From assembly GCA_034666985.1 (NCBI GenBank), contig JAXDKS010000054.1, positions 62,001 through 126,000 of the forward strand: a stretch of DNA of 64,000 nt, given 5' to 3'. The notes under the pieces are model-generated. The model was given only the letters and a program-made list of their open reading frames with translations. It was not told where the DNA came from and did no database searches. Below are positions 9,067 through 16,979 of this stretch, in pieces. The translations under genes were made by a program, and so were the position numbers. The stretch's first letter is position 1, and every line of letters starts with the position of its first letter. This DNA comes from DATARR01 sp034666985. Lineage in GTDB: Bacteria; Acidobacteriota; Thermoanaerobaculia; Multivoradales; UBA5704.

Positions 9067-9100
9067 CTCGGCGTTCCCTCCCTGGCGCGATCCTACCGAA

Positions 9101-9592
9101 TTACAGCCACCGCCGCACCCGGCTGCTGTAGGCGCCGTACTCCTGCGGGAACGCGCTGGCCAGATACCGCTCCTCCCGGGCGATCACCAGACGATCGATC
9201 GCGATCACGGCGATTGGCAGGAAGAACAGCGGCCACCACGTGTTCAGCAGGAGCGCCAGCCCGGCATGCAAGAGCGCCAGCGCGAGGTACATGGGATTGC
9301 GGGAGATCCGGTACGGTCCGCTCGTGACCAGGGCGGACGCGGGCCGGTTGGGGATGACCGTGGTGCGCGCCCGGCCGAAATTGAAGAAGGCGGACGCCAG
9401 GAGCCCGAGGAACATCAGGAAGAGCGCAAGCCCGGCCACGAGGACCGGCCCGCGGGCATTCGCGTGCTCCGGCCCGGTGATGGGCAGCGGCCACCCGCGC
9501 TGGAGCAGCAACCCGGCGACGAACGCCGCCACGTAGAGGAACGGCGGCGGGAAGCTCACGCCCGCATGCGGTGGGGGTTGGGTGTCGGCCAT
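9101..9592 (-). CDS. Isoprenylcysteine carboxyl methyltransferase-like membrane protein
   Basis: This 163-residue integral membrane protein has about four to five hydrophobic segments and the PEMT/ICMT-family C-terminal signature GPYRISRNPMYLA...EERYLASAFPQEYGAYSSRVRRW, which binds S-adenosylmethionine. In bacteria the methyl acceptor is usually unknown. The ATG at 9590-9592 follows a GGAG Shine-Dalgarno, and the upstream cytochrome gene ends at 9600, so the two are probably co-transcribed. Confidence 0.82.
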   Translation of the reverse strand: MADTQPPPHAGVSFPPPFLYVAAFVAGLLLQRGWPLPITGPEHANARGPVLVAGLALFLMFLGLLASAFFNFGRARTTVIPNRPASALVTSGPYRISRNPMYLALALLHAGLALLLNTWWPLFFLPIAVIAIDRLVIAREERYLASAFPQEYGAYSSRVRRWL

Positions 9593-9599
9593 CTCCGTT

Positions 9600-10172
9600 T
9601 CAGAAAACCTTGCCCTGGCGCTCGGTAAGATAGCTGCCGTAGATGCCATCAGCCTCTTTGAGATTCCCGTGGCACCCCTGGCAGCCCGAGCCGGAGCCCA
9701 GCTTGGCCTGGCGCATCGAATCTCCCCCGAAGAAGAGGAACTCCCAGTCCAGGGACGCCGGATTGAAGCCGGCCTCCCGTTTGATCATGAACGCGACGGA
9801 CACGGGACGGTTGCCCCCCTCGACCAGCTTCGCCTTGGCGACCACCGAGCCGACCGGAAACTTCGTGCCGCGAGGCCCACGCATCAACGGGAAGGCCTTG
9901 GGGTTGGCATAGACCCGGATGAAGCGGTCCGTGCCGGTCGGCAGGGTCTCACCGGGATGGTAGCGCTGGGCCGCGGGCTCTGGCATGCACAACACCCACA
10001 CCGCCCGCGGCACCTTATAAGGCCCGGACGTCAGCTCCTGCCACGACTCGAAATCCCGGAGAGCCCCGTTCCCGGACAACGCCAGCGGCGCGCTCAGGCC
10101 CGAAAGGGCGCCTCCGAGCAGCGTGAGGCCGAGGATCAGGACTGCGCGGGACCGACTGGGGCTGCGGTTCAT
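9600..10172 (-). CDS. Cytochrome P460-family secreted c-type heme protein
   Basis: The 190-residue product starts with a Sec signal (RAVLILGLTLLGGALSG) and ends with a single c-heme site CQGCH. The region between, from VYANPKAFP through PVGSVVAKAKLV to FNPASLDWEFLFF, matches the cytochrome P460 fold. Relatives oxidise hydroxylamine, but most environmental members are uncharacterised. The ATG at 10170-10172 has a GGAG site 9 bases upstream and leaves a normal signal peptide. It acts in the periplasm. The heme-lysine cross-link residue cannot be assigned without an alignment. Confidence 0.8.
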   Translation of the reverse strand: MNRSPSRSRAVLILGLTLLGGALSGLSAPLALSGNGALRDFESWQELTSGPYKVPRAVWVLCMPEPAAQRYHPGETLPTGTDRFIRVYANPKAFPLMRGPRGTKFPVGSVVAKAKLVEGGNRPVSVAFMIKREAGFNPASLDWEFLFFGGDSMRQAKLGSGSGCQGCHGNLKEADGIYGSYLTERQGKVF

Positions 10173-10297
10173 GTTCGTTTCTCCTGTCGGGCTCATCATA
10201 CATCCCTGAGGGCCTGACGCCGGAGCCCCTCTTCAGGTCCGCCATCGGCGACTGCGAGCGGGCCGATCTTCTCCTCCGTTCCCTGTTCACGGTAGCT

Positions 10298-10326
10298 TTG
10301 ACACTTCCAGGGAGACTCTATATACT
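10298..10326 (+). promoter_or_regulatory. Consensus sigma-70 promoter for the DUF2188/TIR-like/pcm cassette
   Basis: TTGACA at 10298-10303 and TATACT at 10321-10326 are separated by exactly 17 bp, close to the vegetative consensus. Transcription would start near 10333, giving a leader of about 130 nt before the first annotated cassette gene. Confidence 0.72.
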
Positions 10327-10418
10327 TCTCTCAGGATCTTACAGGGGAGAGCAGGTTCTCGGACAGAGGGAGCCTCGGTTGAGCGAGGACCTTGCCACGG
10401 GCTCCGAGGAGGCTCAAA

Positions 10419-10451
10419 ATGTCTGAGCCCCCATGGAGGGGTCGGCAGTGA
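10419..10451 (+). CDS. Ten-residue leader ORF upstream of the cassette
   Basis: ATG at 10419 is preceded by GAGGAGG (10406-10412) at ideal spacing and encodes MSEPPWRGRQ before TGA at 10449-10451. It lies in the transcript leader 15 bases before the DUF2188 start. The strong ribosome site on so short a frame suggests a translated leader peptide, possibly regulatory, but this rests on signal quality alone. Confidence 0.35.
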   Translation: MSEPPWRGRQ

Positions 10452-10466
10452 CGGCATGGAGATCTT

Positions 10467-10703
10467 ATGGCTGGTAAGAACACGTATCATGTAATTCCGC
10501 ATCCCCGGGGCGGTTGGGCCGTGGTCAAGGGCGGCGCTGATCGGGCGTCGAAGCGCTTTGATTCCCAGGCTGACGCTGTCGCATGGGGCCGTCAAGCAAG
10601 TCGCAATCATAGATCGGAGTTCTTCGTCCACAGAAAGGATGGGACGGTCCAGAGGAAGGATTCGTATGGAGAATCTCCATACTCTCCTCGAGATCACCGT
10701 TGA
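10467..10703 (+). CDS. DUF2188-family small protein
   Basis: This 78-residue protein matches the DUF2188 pattern: YHVIPHPRGGWAVVKGGADRAS near the N terminus, then KRFDSQADAVAWGRQ and FFVHRKDGTVQRKDSYG. The family is a compact beta-rich fold of unknown function. A GGAG site lies 5 bases before the ATG. Base composition is visibly less GC-rich than the surroundings, and only 3 bases separate it from the TIR-like gene, so they form one cassette. Confidence 0.75.
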   Translation: MAGKNTYHVIPHPRGGWAVVKGGADRASKRFDSQADAVAWGRQASRNHRSEFFVHRKDGTVQRKDSYGESPYSPRDHR

Positions 10704-10706
10704 GAC

Positions 10707-11354
10707 ATGCCAGCGCCGACGGATCTGGAGTACGAATACAACGTCTTCATCAACTGTCCCTTTGACCCTGAATACAACTCTCTCCTCCGGCCCCTCGTCT
10801 TTGCGATTCTTTATTTGGGATTCACACCCAAGGTTGCTTTAGATCGCTCTGACTCGGGGGAACAGCGGATCCATAAGATCTGCGGCCTGATCGAGGCATC
10901 CAAATACAGCATCCACGACCTCTCTCGTCTGCAGGCTGGCAGAAAGAATGAGTTCTACCGGATGAATATGCCTTTTGAGTTGGGAATCGAATACGGCTGC
11001 CGGTACTTCGCTCCCGGCCGTCTGCGGGACAAGAAATGCTTGATCTTGGAGAAGAAGCGTTTCGATTTCATGAAGGCGCTCTCAGATCTTTCCGGGGTCG
11101 ATATCAAGAGCCACAACAACGAGCCGATTGGAATCATCCGCGGGGTCAGGAACTGGTTTGTGGAAACCGTAGGGCTGCGCGAGGTCGCGAGCTCTACGTC
11201 GATCTGGTTCAATTTCGGGGAATTCATGTCGGGCTTCTATGATCAGAGAAGTAAAGAAGGCTTCTCTGATGAGGATCTGGACATGATGCCGATACCGGAG
11301 TTTGTCGCCTTCATCCAGAAGTGGCTGCAGAAGGAGGGTGAGAGCTTCCCATGA
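10707..11354 (+). CDS. TIR-like nucleotide-binding domain protein, candidate defence effector
   Basis: The 215-residue product begins with YNVFINCPFD (about 11-20). It continues with a helix and strand to IEASKYSIHDLSR and has NMPFELGIEYG at 87-97, which recalls the N-[VM]-x-F-E-L-G motif of TIR-like (PF10137-type) NAD-binding proteins; Glu91 would be the candidate catalytic acid. If the analogy holds it could cleave NAD or sense a nucleotide. The gene has lower GC and different codon use than its neighbours. Its stop overlaps the pcm start (ATGA at 11351-11354), so expression is coupled to a protein-repair gene. The fold is inferred and the function unproven. Confidence 0.55.
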   Translation: MPAPTDLEYEYNVFINCPFDPEYNSLLRPLVFAILYLGFTPKVALDRSDSGEQRIHKICGLIEASKYSIHDLSRLQAGRKNEFYRMNMPFELGIEYGCRYFAPGRLRDKKCLILEKKRFDFMKALSDLSGVDIKSHNNEPIGIIRGVRNWFVETVGLREVASSTSIWFNFGEFMSGFYDQRSKEGFSDEDLDMMPIPEFVAFIQKWLQKEGESFP

Positions 11355-12013
11355 CCAGCCTCGACTTCCAGACCCTGCGCAACCAGATGGTCGATCGCCA
11401 GATCGCCGGCCGTGGGGTGCGGGACCCGCGGGTGCTGGAGGCGATGCGGACGGTTCCCCGGGAGGCGTTCGTTCCCGAGCACTTGGCGGAGTCTGCCTAC
11501 GACGACATGCCCCTGCCCATCGGGGAGGAGCAGACGATCTCTCAGCCCTATGTCGTGGCCCTGATGGCGGAGGCTCTGGAGATCCGGCCGGGGGACAAGC
11601 TGCTGGAGATCGGAGCGGGGTCGGGATATGCGGCGGCGGTTCTCTCCCGGATCGCCAGGGAGGTCTACGCCGTCGAGCGGCATGCGTCGCTCGCCCGGGA
11701 GGCTCCGGAGCGGCTGGCGCGGCTCGGGTACTCGAACGTCCAGGTGCGCCATGGCGATGGCACCCTGGGGTGGGCCGAGCACGCGCCGTACGATGCGATC
11801 GTGGTGGCGGCGGGCGGACCCGAGGTCCCCCAGGCGCTGCTCGATCAGCTCGCCGAGGGTGGCCGGCTGGTGATCCCCATCGGGCCGGACCCTCGCAATC
11901 AGGACCTCGTGCGAGTGCGCCACCAGCCAGAAGGCGGCTTCGTCCGCGAGAATCTCGGCCCCGTGCGCTTCGTCCCGCTGATCGGAGCCCAGGGCTGGGC
12001 GGAGGGGCTCTGA
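11351..12013 (+). CDS. pcm: Protein-L-isoaspartate O-methyltransferase
   Basis: This 220-residue cytoplasmic enzyme methylates isoaspartyl residues in aged proteins with S-adenosylmethionine to start their repair. The family start (MVDRQIAGRGVRDPRVLEAM), the substrate-loop IGEEQTISQPYVVALM (about 57-72), and the SAM motif LEIGAGSGYAA (about 83-93) are all present. Length is normal. The ATG at 11351 overlaps the stop of the TIR-like gene, which gives an unusual coupling of a housekeeping repair enzyme to a lower-GC cassette. Confidence 0.93.
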   Translation: MTSLDFQTLRNQMVDRQIAGRGVRDPRVLEAMRTVPREAFVPEHLAESAYDDMPLPIGEEQTISQPYVVALMAEALEIRPGDKLLEIGAGSGYAAAVLSRIAREVYAVERHASLAREAPERLARLGYSNVQVRHGDGTLGWAEHAPYDAIVVAAGGPEVPQALLDQLAEGGRLVIPIGPDPRNQDLVRVRHQPEGGFVRENLGPVRFVPLIGAQGWAEGL

Positions 12014-12080
12014 AGGCGTAACCCCCCGTGGGATAGACTCCCCGAGGCCATGCACTGACCTCGAAGGGGGAGATCCACCC

Positions 12081-13856
12081 ATGAATCCTTTCAAGCCTCT
12101 GCTGACGCTCCTCTGGCTCGGGCTCGCCTGCCTGCCGGCGTCCGCCGTCGCGGCGGATGAGGCGGCGCGCCTCCACGACCTCTTCCACCGCGAGTGGGAG
12201 CTTCGCCTGAAGGAGGATCCCACGTTCGCCACCACCGTGGGCCGGCACGAGTACGACGACCGCCTGCCCTCCGTGACCCCGGAGGATCTCGCCCGCCGGG
12301 CCGCCGCCGCGAAGGGCTTCCTCGCCGAGCTCGCGGCCATCGATCGCAGCAGGCTCTCCGGCGACGACGCCGTCAACTACGACATCTTCCACGATCAGCT
12401 CCAGGATGGGATCACCTCCTGGGAGCTGGGCGAGGACCAGATGCCTTTCAACGCCGATTCGGGCTTCCACTCCGAGTTCTCCCGCCTGCCGGATGTGGTT
12501 CCTCTGGCCACGGTGAAGGACTACGAGAACTACATCAGCCGGCTGCGGGCCTGGCCGCGATACATGGATCAGCAGATCGGGGAGATGCGCCTGGGTCTGC
12601 AGCGCGGCCTCACCGTGCCGCGGGCCGTGCTCGACGGCTACGAGTCGACCATCACGGCCCACGTGGTGGACGATCCCACCCAGAGCGTCTTCTGGAAACC
12701 GTTCGAGCGCTTCCCCTCCTCGCTGTCCGAGGCGGACCGCGAGCGCCTGCGGCGGGAAGGGCGGCAGGCGGTGATGGACGGTGTCGTGGCCGGCTACCGG
12801 ACGTTCCTGGACTTCTACCGCAAGGAATACCTGCCGCACACCCGCACGACTCTCGCCGCCGCGGACCTGCCCAATGGCCGCGCCTTCTATGCCCAGCAGA
12901 TCCGGCACTACACCACCCTCAACCTCTCTCCGGAGGAGATTCACAAGATCGGTCTCGCCGAGGTCGATCGGATCTCGAAGGAAATGACTGAGGTGATGAA
13001 GCAGACGGGCTTCCAGAGGGATTTCCCCGCCTTCGTCCAGTTCCTGCGCACCGATCCCCGCTTCTACGCCAAGACCCCGCAGGCGCTGCTGGAGCGGGCG
13101 GCCTGGATCGCCAAGACGATCGACGGCAAGCTGCCATCCCTCTTCAAGACCCTCCCGCGGCTCCCCTACACGGTGCAGCCGGTGCCGGACTCGATCGCTC
13201 CCAAGTACACCTCCGGCCGCTACGTGGAGCCGCCCCAGGGCAGCACCCAGCCGGGCATCTACTGGGTGAACATCTACAAGGTCGAGACCCGGCCGCTCTA
13301 CAATCTGGAGGCGCTGACGCTCCACGAGGCCGTGCCGGGCCACCACCTGCAGATCGCGCGCAGCCGCGAGCTGACGGGCCTGCCGGACTTCCGGCGCTAT
13401 TCCTACATCTCGGCCTTCGGCGAGGGCTGGGGCCTCTACTCGGAGTGGCTGGGGCTGGAGGCCGGCATCTACACCGATCCCTACAGCAACTTCGGCCGCC
13501 TGAGCTATGAGATGTGGCGGGCCTGCCGGCTGGTGGTGGACACCGGGGTCCACGCCATGGGCTGGACCCGCCAGCAGGCTCAGGACTATCTCGCCTCTCA
13601 CACGGCGCTCCCCCTGCACGAGGTGGAGACCGAGGTGGACCGCTACATCTCCTGGCCCGGCCAGGCCCTGGCCTACAAGCTGGGAGAGCTGAAGATCAAG
13701 GAGCTGCGCCGGCGCTCCGAGCAGGCCCTCGGCAACCGCTTCGACGTGCGCGAGTTTCACGACGTGGTGCTGGGCAGCGGCGCCGTGCCGCTGAACGTCC
13801 TGGAGAAGAACGTGGACCGGTGGATCGAGCAGCAGCGGGGAACGGCGGCGCGGTGA
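12081..13856 (+). CDS. Secreted DUF885-family zinc carboxypeptidase-like protein
   Basis: The 591-residue protein has a signal peptide (PLLTLLWLGLACLPASAVA) and the DUF885 fold, thought to be a zinc metallopeptidase related to M32/M3-type gluzincins. The zinc motif appears as HEAVPGHH at 415-422, with the downstream glutamate in SAFGEGWGLYSE. Substrates are probably peptides in the periplasm. A GGGGGAG ribosome site precedes the ATG. The 3' end overlaps the archease start by GTGA, although the two products act in different compartments. Confidence 0.85.
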   Translation: MNPFKPLLTLLWLGLACLPASAVAADEAARLHDLFHREWELRLKEDPTFATTVGRHEYDDRLPSVTPEDLARRAAAAKGFLAELAAIDRSRLSGDDAVNYDIFHDQLQDGITSWELGEDQMPFNADSGFHSEFSRLPDVVPLATVKDYENYISRLRAWPRYMDQQIGEMRLGLQRGLTVPRAVLDGYESTITAHVVDDPTQSVFWKPFERFPSSLSEADRERLRREGRQAVMDGVVAGYRTFLDFYRKEYLPHTRTTLAAADLPNGRAFYAQQIRHYTTLNLSPEEIHKIGLAEVDRISKEMTEVMKQTGFQRDFPAFVQFLRTDPRFYAKTPQALLERAAWIAKTIDGKLPSLFKTLPRLPYTVQPVPDSIAPKYTSGRYVEPPQGSTQPGIYWVNIYKVETRPLYNLEALTLHEAVPGHHLQIARSRELTGLPDFRRYSYISAFGEGWGLYSEWLGLEAGIYTDPYSNFGRLSYEMWRACRLVVDTGVHAMGWTRQQAQDYLASHTALPLHEVETEVDRYISWPGQALAYKLGELKIKELRRRSEQALGNRFDVREFHDVVLGSGAVPLNVLEKNVDRWIEQQRGTAAR

Positions 13857-14278
13857 ATCCGGTGCCCTGCGAGCGTTGGCACCGCTGGGTCGATCACACG
13901 TCGGAGGTGCAACTCGAGGTGGGAGCGGAATCCCTGGCCGGACTGGCCGTGGAGGCAGGGCGGGCATTGGGATTGCTGATGTTGCGGGGTGCGCCGGAGG
14001 AGGTGGCGGGACCGGCCCGGATCCTCGAGGTTTCGTCCGTCGATCGCGACGCCCTGCTGGTGGACTGGCTGAACGAGATCCTGTTCGTGGCCGAGACGGA
14101 GAGCTGGGTGCCGGTCGAATTCACGGTGGAGGAGTCGTCTCCGACGCGGCTGCGGGTCGCGGCGCGGGGAGTCCCGGTGGAGGAGGTGCCGTCGAGCGTC
14201 AAGGCGGCGACGTTTCATGGCCTGAAGGTGGAGGAGCACGATGGCTCCTTCCGGGCGGAGGTGATCTTCGACGTATGA
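13853..14278 (+). CDS. Archease, RtcB cofactor
   Basis: The 141-residue product matches archease, which binds metal and nucleotide and speeds the guanylylation and turnover of the RNA ligase RtcB. The N-terminal WVDHTSEVQLEV and the C-terminal PSSVKAATFHGLKVEE are family marks. It starts at GTG 13853, overlapping the DUF885 stop, and its own stop overlaps the rtcB ATG (ATGA at 14275-14278). This makes a tight archease-RtcB unit. The open frame extends upstream but only as antisense or shadow sequence. Confidence 0.88.
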   Translation: MNPVPCERWHRWVDHTSEVQLEVGAESLAGLAVEAGRALGLLMLRGAPEEVAGPARILEVSSVDRDALLVDWLNEILFVAETESWVPVEFTVEESSPTRLRVAARGVPVEEVPSSVKAATFHGLKVEEHDGSFRAEVIFDV

Positions 14279-15756
14279 GCCCGATCCCTAAATCAACCCC
14301 AGAGAACCCCGAATTCAGGTCCGGCAATTTGCCTTTTCTGGCGAAGCGCGTGAGCCCCACGATGATGGAGGTGCCGGCGTCCGCCCGTTCGGACATGCGC
14401 GTGCCCGTCCACGTCTGGGCCGACGAGGAACTGTGGCGCCAGATCTCCCGCGATCGCACGCTGCTGCAGATCGTCAACGTCGCCACGCTGCCCGGCATCG
14501 CCGGCGCGGCCCACGCCATGCCCGATGCTCATGAGGGATACGGTTTTCCGGTGGGAGGCGTCGCCGCCTTCCGCGCCCGCGATGGCATCATCTCCCCCGG
14601 CGGCGTGGGCTACGACATCAACTGCGGCGTCCGCCTGCTGGCCGCCGAGGTGGGGCACGGCCAGGTGAAGAACCGGCTGGAGCCCATCGTCAGCGATCTC
14701 GCCCGCTCCATCCCCTCAGGCACGGGCAAGGGGAGCCACCTCCGCTTCACCAACGCCGATCTCGATCGCATCCTGGGCGAAGGCTGCTCCTTCCTCGCCG
14801 AGCGCGGCCTCGCCACCCGGGAAGACCTGAAGACCATCGAAGGCGGAGGCGCGCTTCCCGCCGCCGATCCGGGCGCCGTCTCGGAAAAGGCCAAGCAGCG
14901 GGGCGGCGGTCAGCTCGGCTCGATCGGCTCGGGCAATCACTTCGTCGAGGTGCAGAAGGTGGATCGCATTTTCGATGAAGCGGCGGCCGACGCCCTGGGA
15001 TTGTGGAAGGGGCAGATCACGGTGCTCATTCATACGGGCTCCCGCGGTCTGGGCCATCAGGTCTGTACGGATTACGTGCGCGCCATGGACGCGGTGATGG
15101 CCCGCCACGGCATCCATCTCCCGGACCGCGAGCTGGCCTGCGCCCCCTTCGATTCGCCGGAAGGAAAGAAATATTTTGGCGCCATGTGCGCGGCGGCCAA
15201 CTTCGCGTTCTCCAATCGCCAGGCCATCACCTACGCGGCCCGCGAGGTCTTTCGCCGTGCCCTGGGCGAGGAGGATGGAGGATTGCGGCTGATCTACGAC
15301 GTGGCCCACAACATGGCGAAGCTCGAGCGTCACGGCGCCGAGGATCTGCTGGTCCACCGCAAGGGGGCGACCCGCGCCTTCGGGCCCTCGCACCCCGAGA
15401 CGCCGGCCGCCTACCAGGGGATCGGTCAGCCGGTGCTGATCCCGGGCAGCATGGGCACGGCCTCCTACGTCCTGGTGGGCACCGACGAGGGGTTCGGCCT
15501 CTCCTTCGGCAGCACCTGCCATGGCGCCGGCCGGGCCATGAGCCGCACGGCCGCGAAGAAGGTGCAGAAGGGCAACGAGGTGCGCAAGGATTTGGAAGAC
15601 AAGGGGATCATCGTCCGCTGCGCCTCCGCCGGCGAGCTCGCCGAAGAGGCCCCGCATGCTTATAAGGACGTCGATCGGGTGGTGGACGTGGTCCACCAGG
15701 CCGGCCTCGCTCGCAAGGTGGCCCGGCTGGTGCCGTTAGGGGTGGTGAAAGGTTAA
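14275..15756 (+). CDS. rtcB: RNA-splicing ligase RtcB
   Basis: RtcB joins RNA 2',3'-cyclic phosphate or 3'-phosphate ends to 5'-hydroxyl ends using GTP and manganese. The 493-residue product has GGVGYDINCGVRLL (metal Cys), GSIGSGNHFVEVQ, HTGSRGLGHQV, DVAHNMAKLE, GSMGTASYVLVG and CHGAGRAMSR, whose histidine (residue 416) would carry the GMP. The ATG at 14275 is set by the ATGA overlap with archease. The 3' end overlaps the convergent transporter gene by 4 bp. No CARF or other RtcR-type regulator is visible nearby. Confidence 0.95.
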   Translation: MSPIPKSTPENPEFRSGNLPFLAKRVSPTMMEVPASARSDMRVPVHVWADEELWRQISRDRTLLQIVNVATLPGIAGAAHAMPDAHEGYGFPVGGVAAFRARDGIISPGGVGYDINCGVRLLAAEVGHGQVKNRLEPIVSDLARSIPSGTGKGSHLRFTNADLDRILGEGCSFLAERGLATREDLKTIEGGGALPAADPGAVSEKAKQRGGGQLGSIGSGNHFVEVQKVDRIFDEAAADALGLWKGQITVLIHTGSRGLGHQVCTDYVRAMDAVMARHGIHLPDRELACAPFDSPEGKKYFGAMCAAANFAFSNRQAITYAAREVFRRALGEEDGGLRLIYDVAHNMAKLERHGAEDLLVHRKGATRAFGPSHPETPAAYQGIGQPVLIPGSMGTASYVLVGTDEGFGLSFGSTCHGAGRAMSRTAAKKVQKGNEVRKDLEDKGIIVRCASAGELAEEAPHAYKDVDRVVDVVHQAGLARKVARLVPLGVVKG

Positions 15757-16979
15757 AACCACCCCGCCACCGTCATCACGATCAGCGCCAGCGACAGCAG
15801 GCTCACCACCACCGCGATCGCCCAGGCGAAGAAGTTGTAGACCCGGCCGTTGACGTGCTGGCTCATGATCTCGGGATCGTTGATCAGCCGCAGAATGGCG
15901 AAGAGCTCCACGGGCAGCAGCAGGCCGTTGAGGACGTAGACGCCCACCAGCACCTGGATGAGGGGTAGGCCCGGCAGCAGGGCCACGGCCGCGCCCAGGA
16001 CGATCAGCCCCGTGAACGTGCCCATGAAGATGGGGGCCTCGGACCACGAGTGGGAGACGCCGCGCTCGAAGCCCAGGGCCTCGCTCAGCATGTACGTCGT
16101 CGCCAGGGGGAGGACCCCCGCGGCCAGCAGCGACGCGCCCAGCAGGCCGAGGGCGAAGAGCATCCCCGAGTAGTGGCCCGCCACGGGCTCCAGGGCGCGG
16201 GCGGCGTCGGCCGCCGACTCCACCGCGATCCCCCGTGGATAGAGGGTGGCGGCGGTGGCGATGATGATGAACATGGCCACGATCCCCGCCGTCACCGTGC
16301 CCACGATGACGTCGAAGCGGGTGTAGCGATAATCCTCCGGGGTGACCCCCTTCTCCACCACCGACGACTGCACGTAGAGCTGCATGTAGGGCGAGATCGT
16401 AGTGCCGATCAGAGCGACCAGCAGATGGAGGTAGCCGCGCTCCAGGAGCGGATGGGGGAGCGCCGTCTCGCGCAGCACCTGGCTCCAGTCCGGCCGGGCC
16501 AGGAAAGCGGCGCCGACGTAGGCGAGAAAGGCGAGGGTGAGGAATAGAAAGATTTTCTCCACCCAGCCGTAGGAGCTGCGGGTCACCAGCAGCCAGACGA
16601 AGACGGCGGCGAGCGGCACGGCGACGTAGCGGCTGACCCCGAACAGCTCCGCTGCCGCCGCGATGCCGATGAATTCCGAGACGATGATGCCGGTGTTGGC
16701 GATCAAGAGCGTCAGCAGGATGAGGGCCGTCTGGCGCAGCGTGAAGGTCTCGCGCACCAGGTCGGAGAAGCCCTTGCCGGTGACGGCGCCCATGCGGGCG
16801 CTCATCTCCTGGACGACGCCGACACAGATCGTGACCAGCACCATGGCCCACAGCAGGCCGTAGCCGTAGGTGGCGCCGGCCGAGGCGTAGGTGGCGATGC
16901 CGCCCGCGTCGTTGCCGGCGCTGGCGGCCAAGAGGCCCGGGCCGAGAGCCAGCAGATAGGGCCACAGCCGCTTGCGCAT
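15753..16979 (-). CDS. NRAMP-like divalent-metal transporter with non-canonical metal motifs
   Basis: This 408-residue inner-membrane protein has about eleven hydrophobic segments and NRAMP-family layout. The canonical DPGN of helix 1 is replaced by GNDAGG (22-27), and the helix 6 MPH-type motif by SPY (196-198). Such changes occur in NRAMP relatives that do not move manganese or iron, including magnesium-type members. The start (16977-16979) is fused by TGATG to the upstream MgtE-like sensor gene, which supports magnesium or another divalent ion as substrate. Specificity is inference. Confidence 0.8.
   Translation of the reverse strand: MRKRLWPYLLALGPGLLAASAGNDAGGIATYASAGATYGYGLLWAMVLVTICVGVVQEMSARMGAVTGKGFSDLVRETFTLRQTALILLTLLIANTGIIVSEFIGIAAAAELFGVSRYVAVPLAAVFVWLLVTRSSYGWVEKIFLFLTLAFLAYVGAAFLARPDWSQVLRETALPHPLLERGYLHLLVALIGTTISPYMQLYVQSSVVEKGVTPEDYRYTRFDVIVGTVTAGIVAMFIIIATAATLYPRGIAVESAADAARALEPVAGHYSGMLFALGLLGASLLAAGVLPLATTYMLSEALGFERGVSHSWSEAPIFMGTFTGLIVLGAAVALLPGLPLIQVLVGVYVLNGLLLPVELFAILRLINDPEIMSQHVNGRVYNFFAWAIAVVVSLLSLALIVMTVAGWF

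Noticed and set aside
10287..10697. A 136-codon minus-strand frame over the DUF2188 gene
   Set aside because: It has no motif and covers the consensus promoter and ribosome sites of the plus-strand cassette.
11082..13967. A very long open frame on the minus strand opposite pcm and the DUF885 gene
   Set aside because: It is the antisense of two well-supported genes, has no recognisable motif, and long antisense frames are expected at this GC content.
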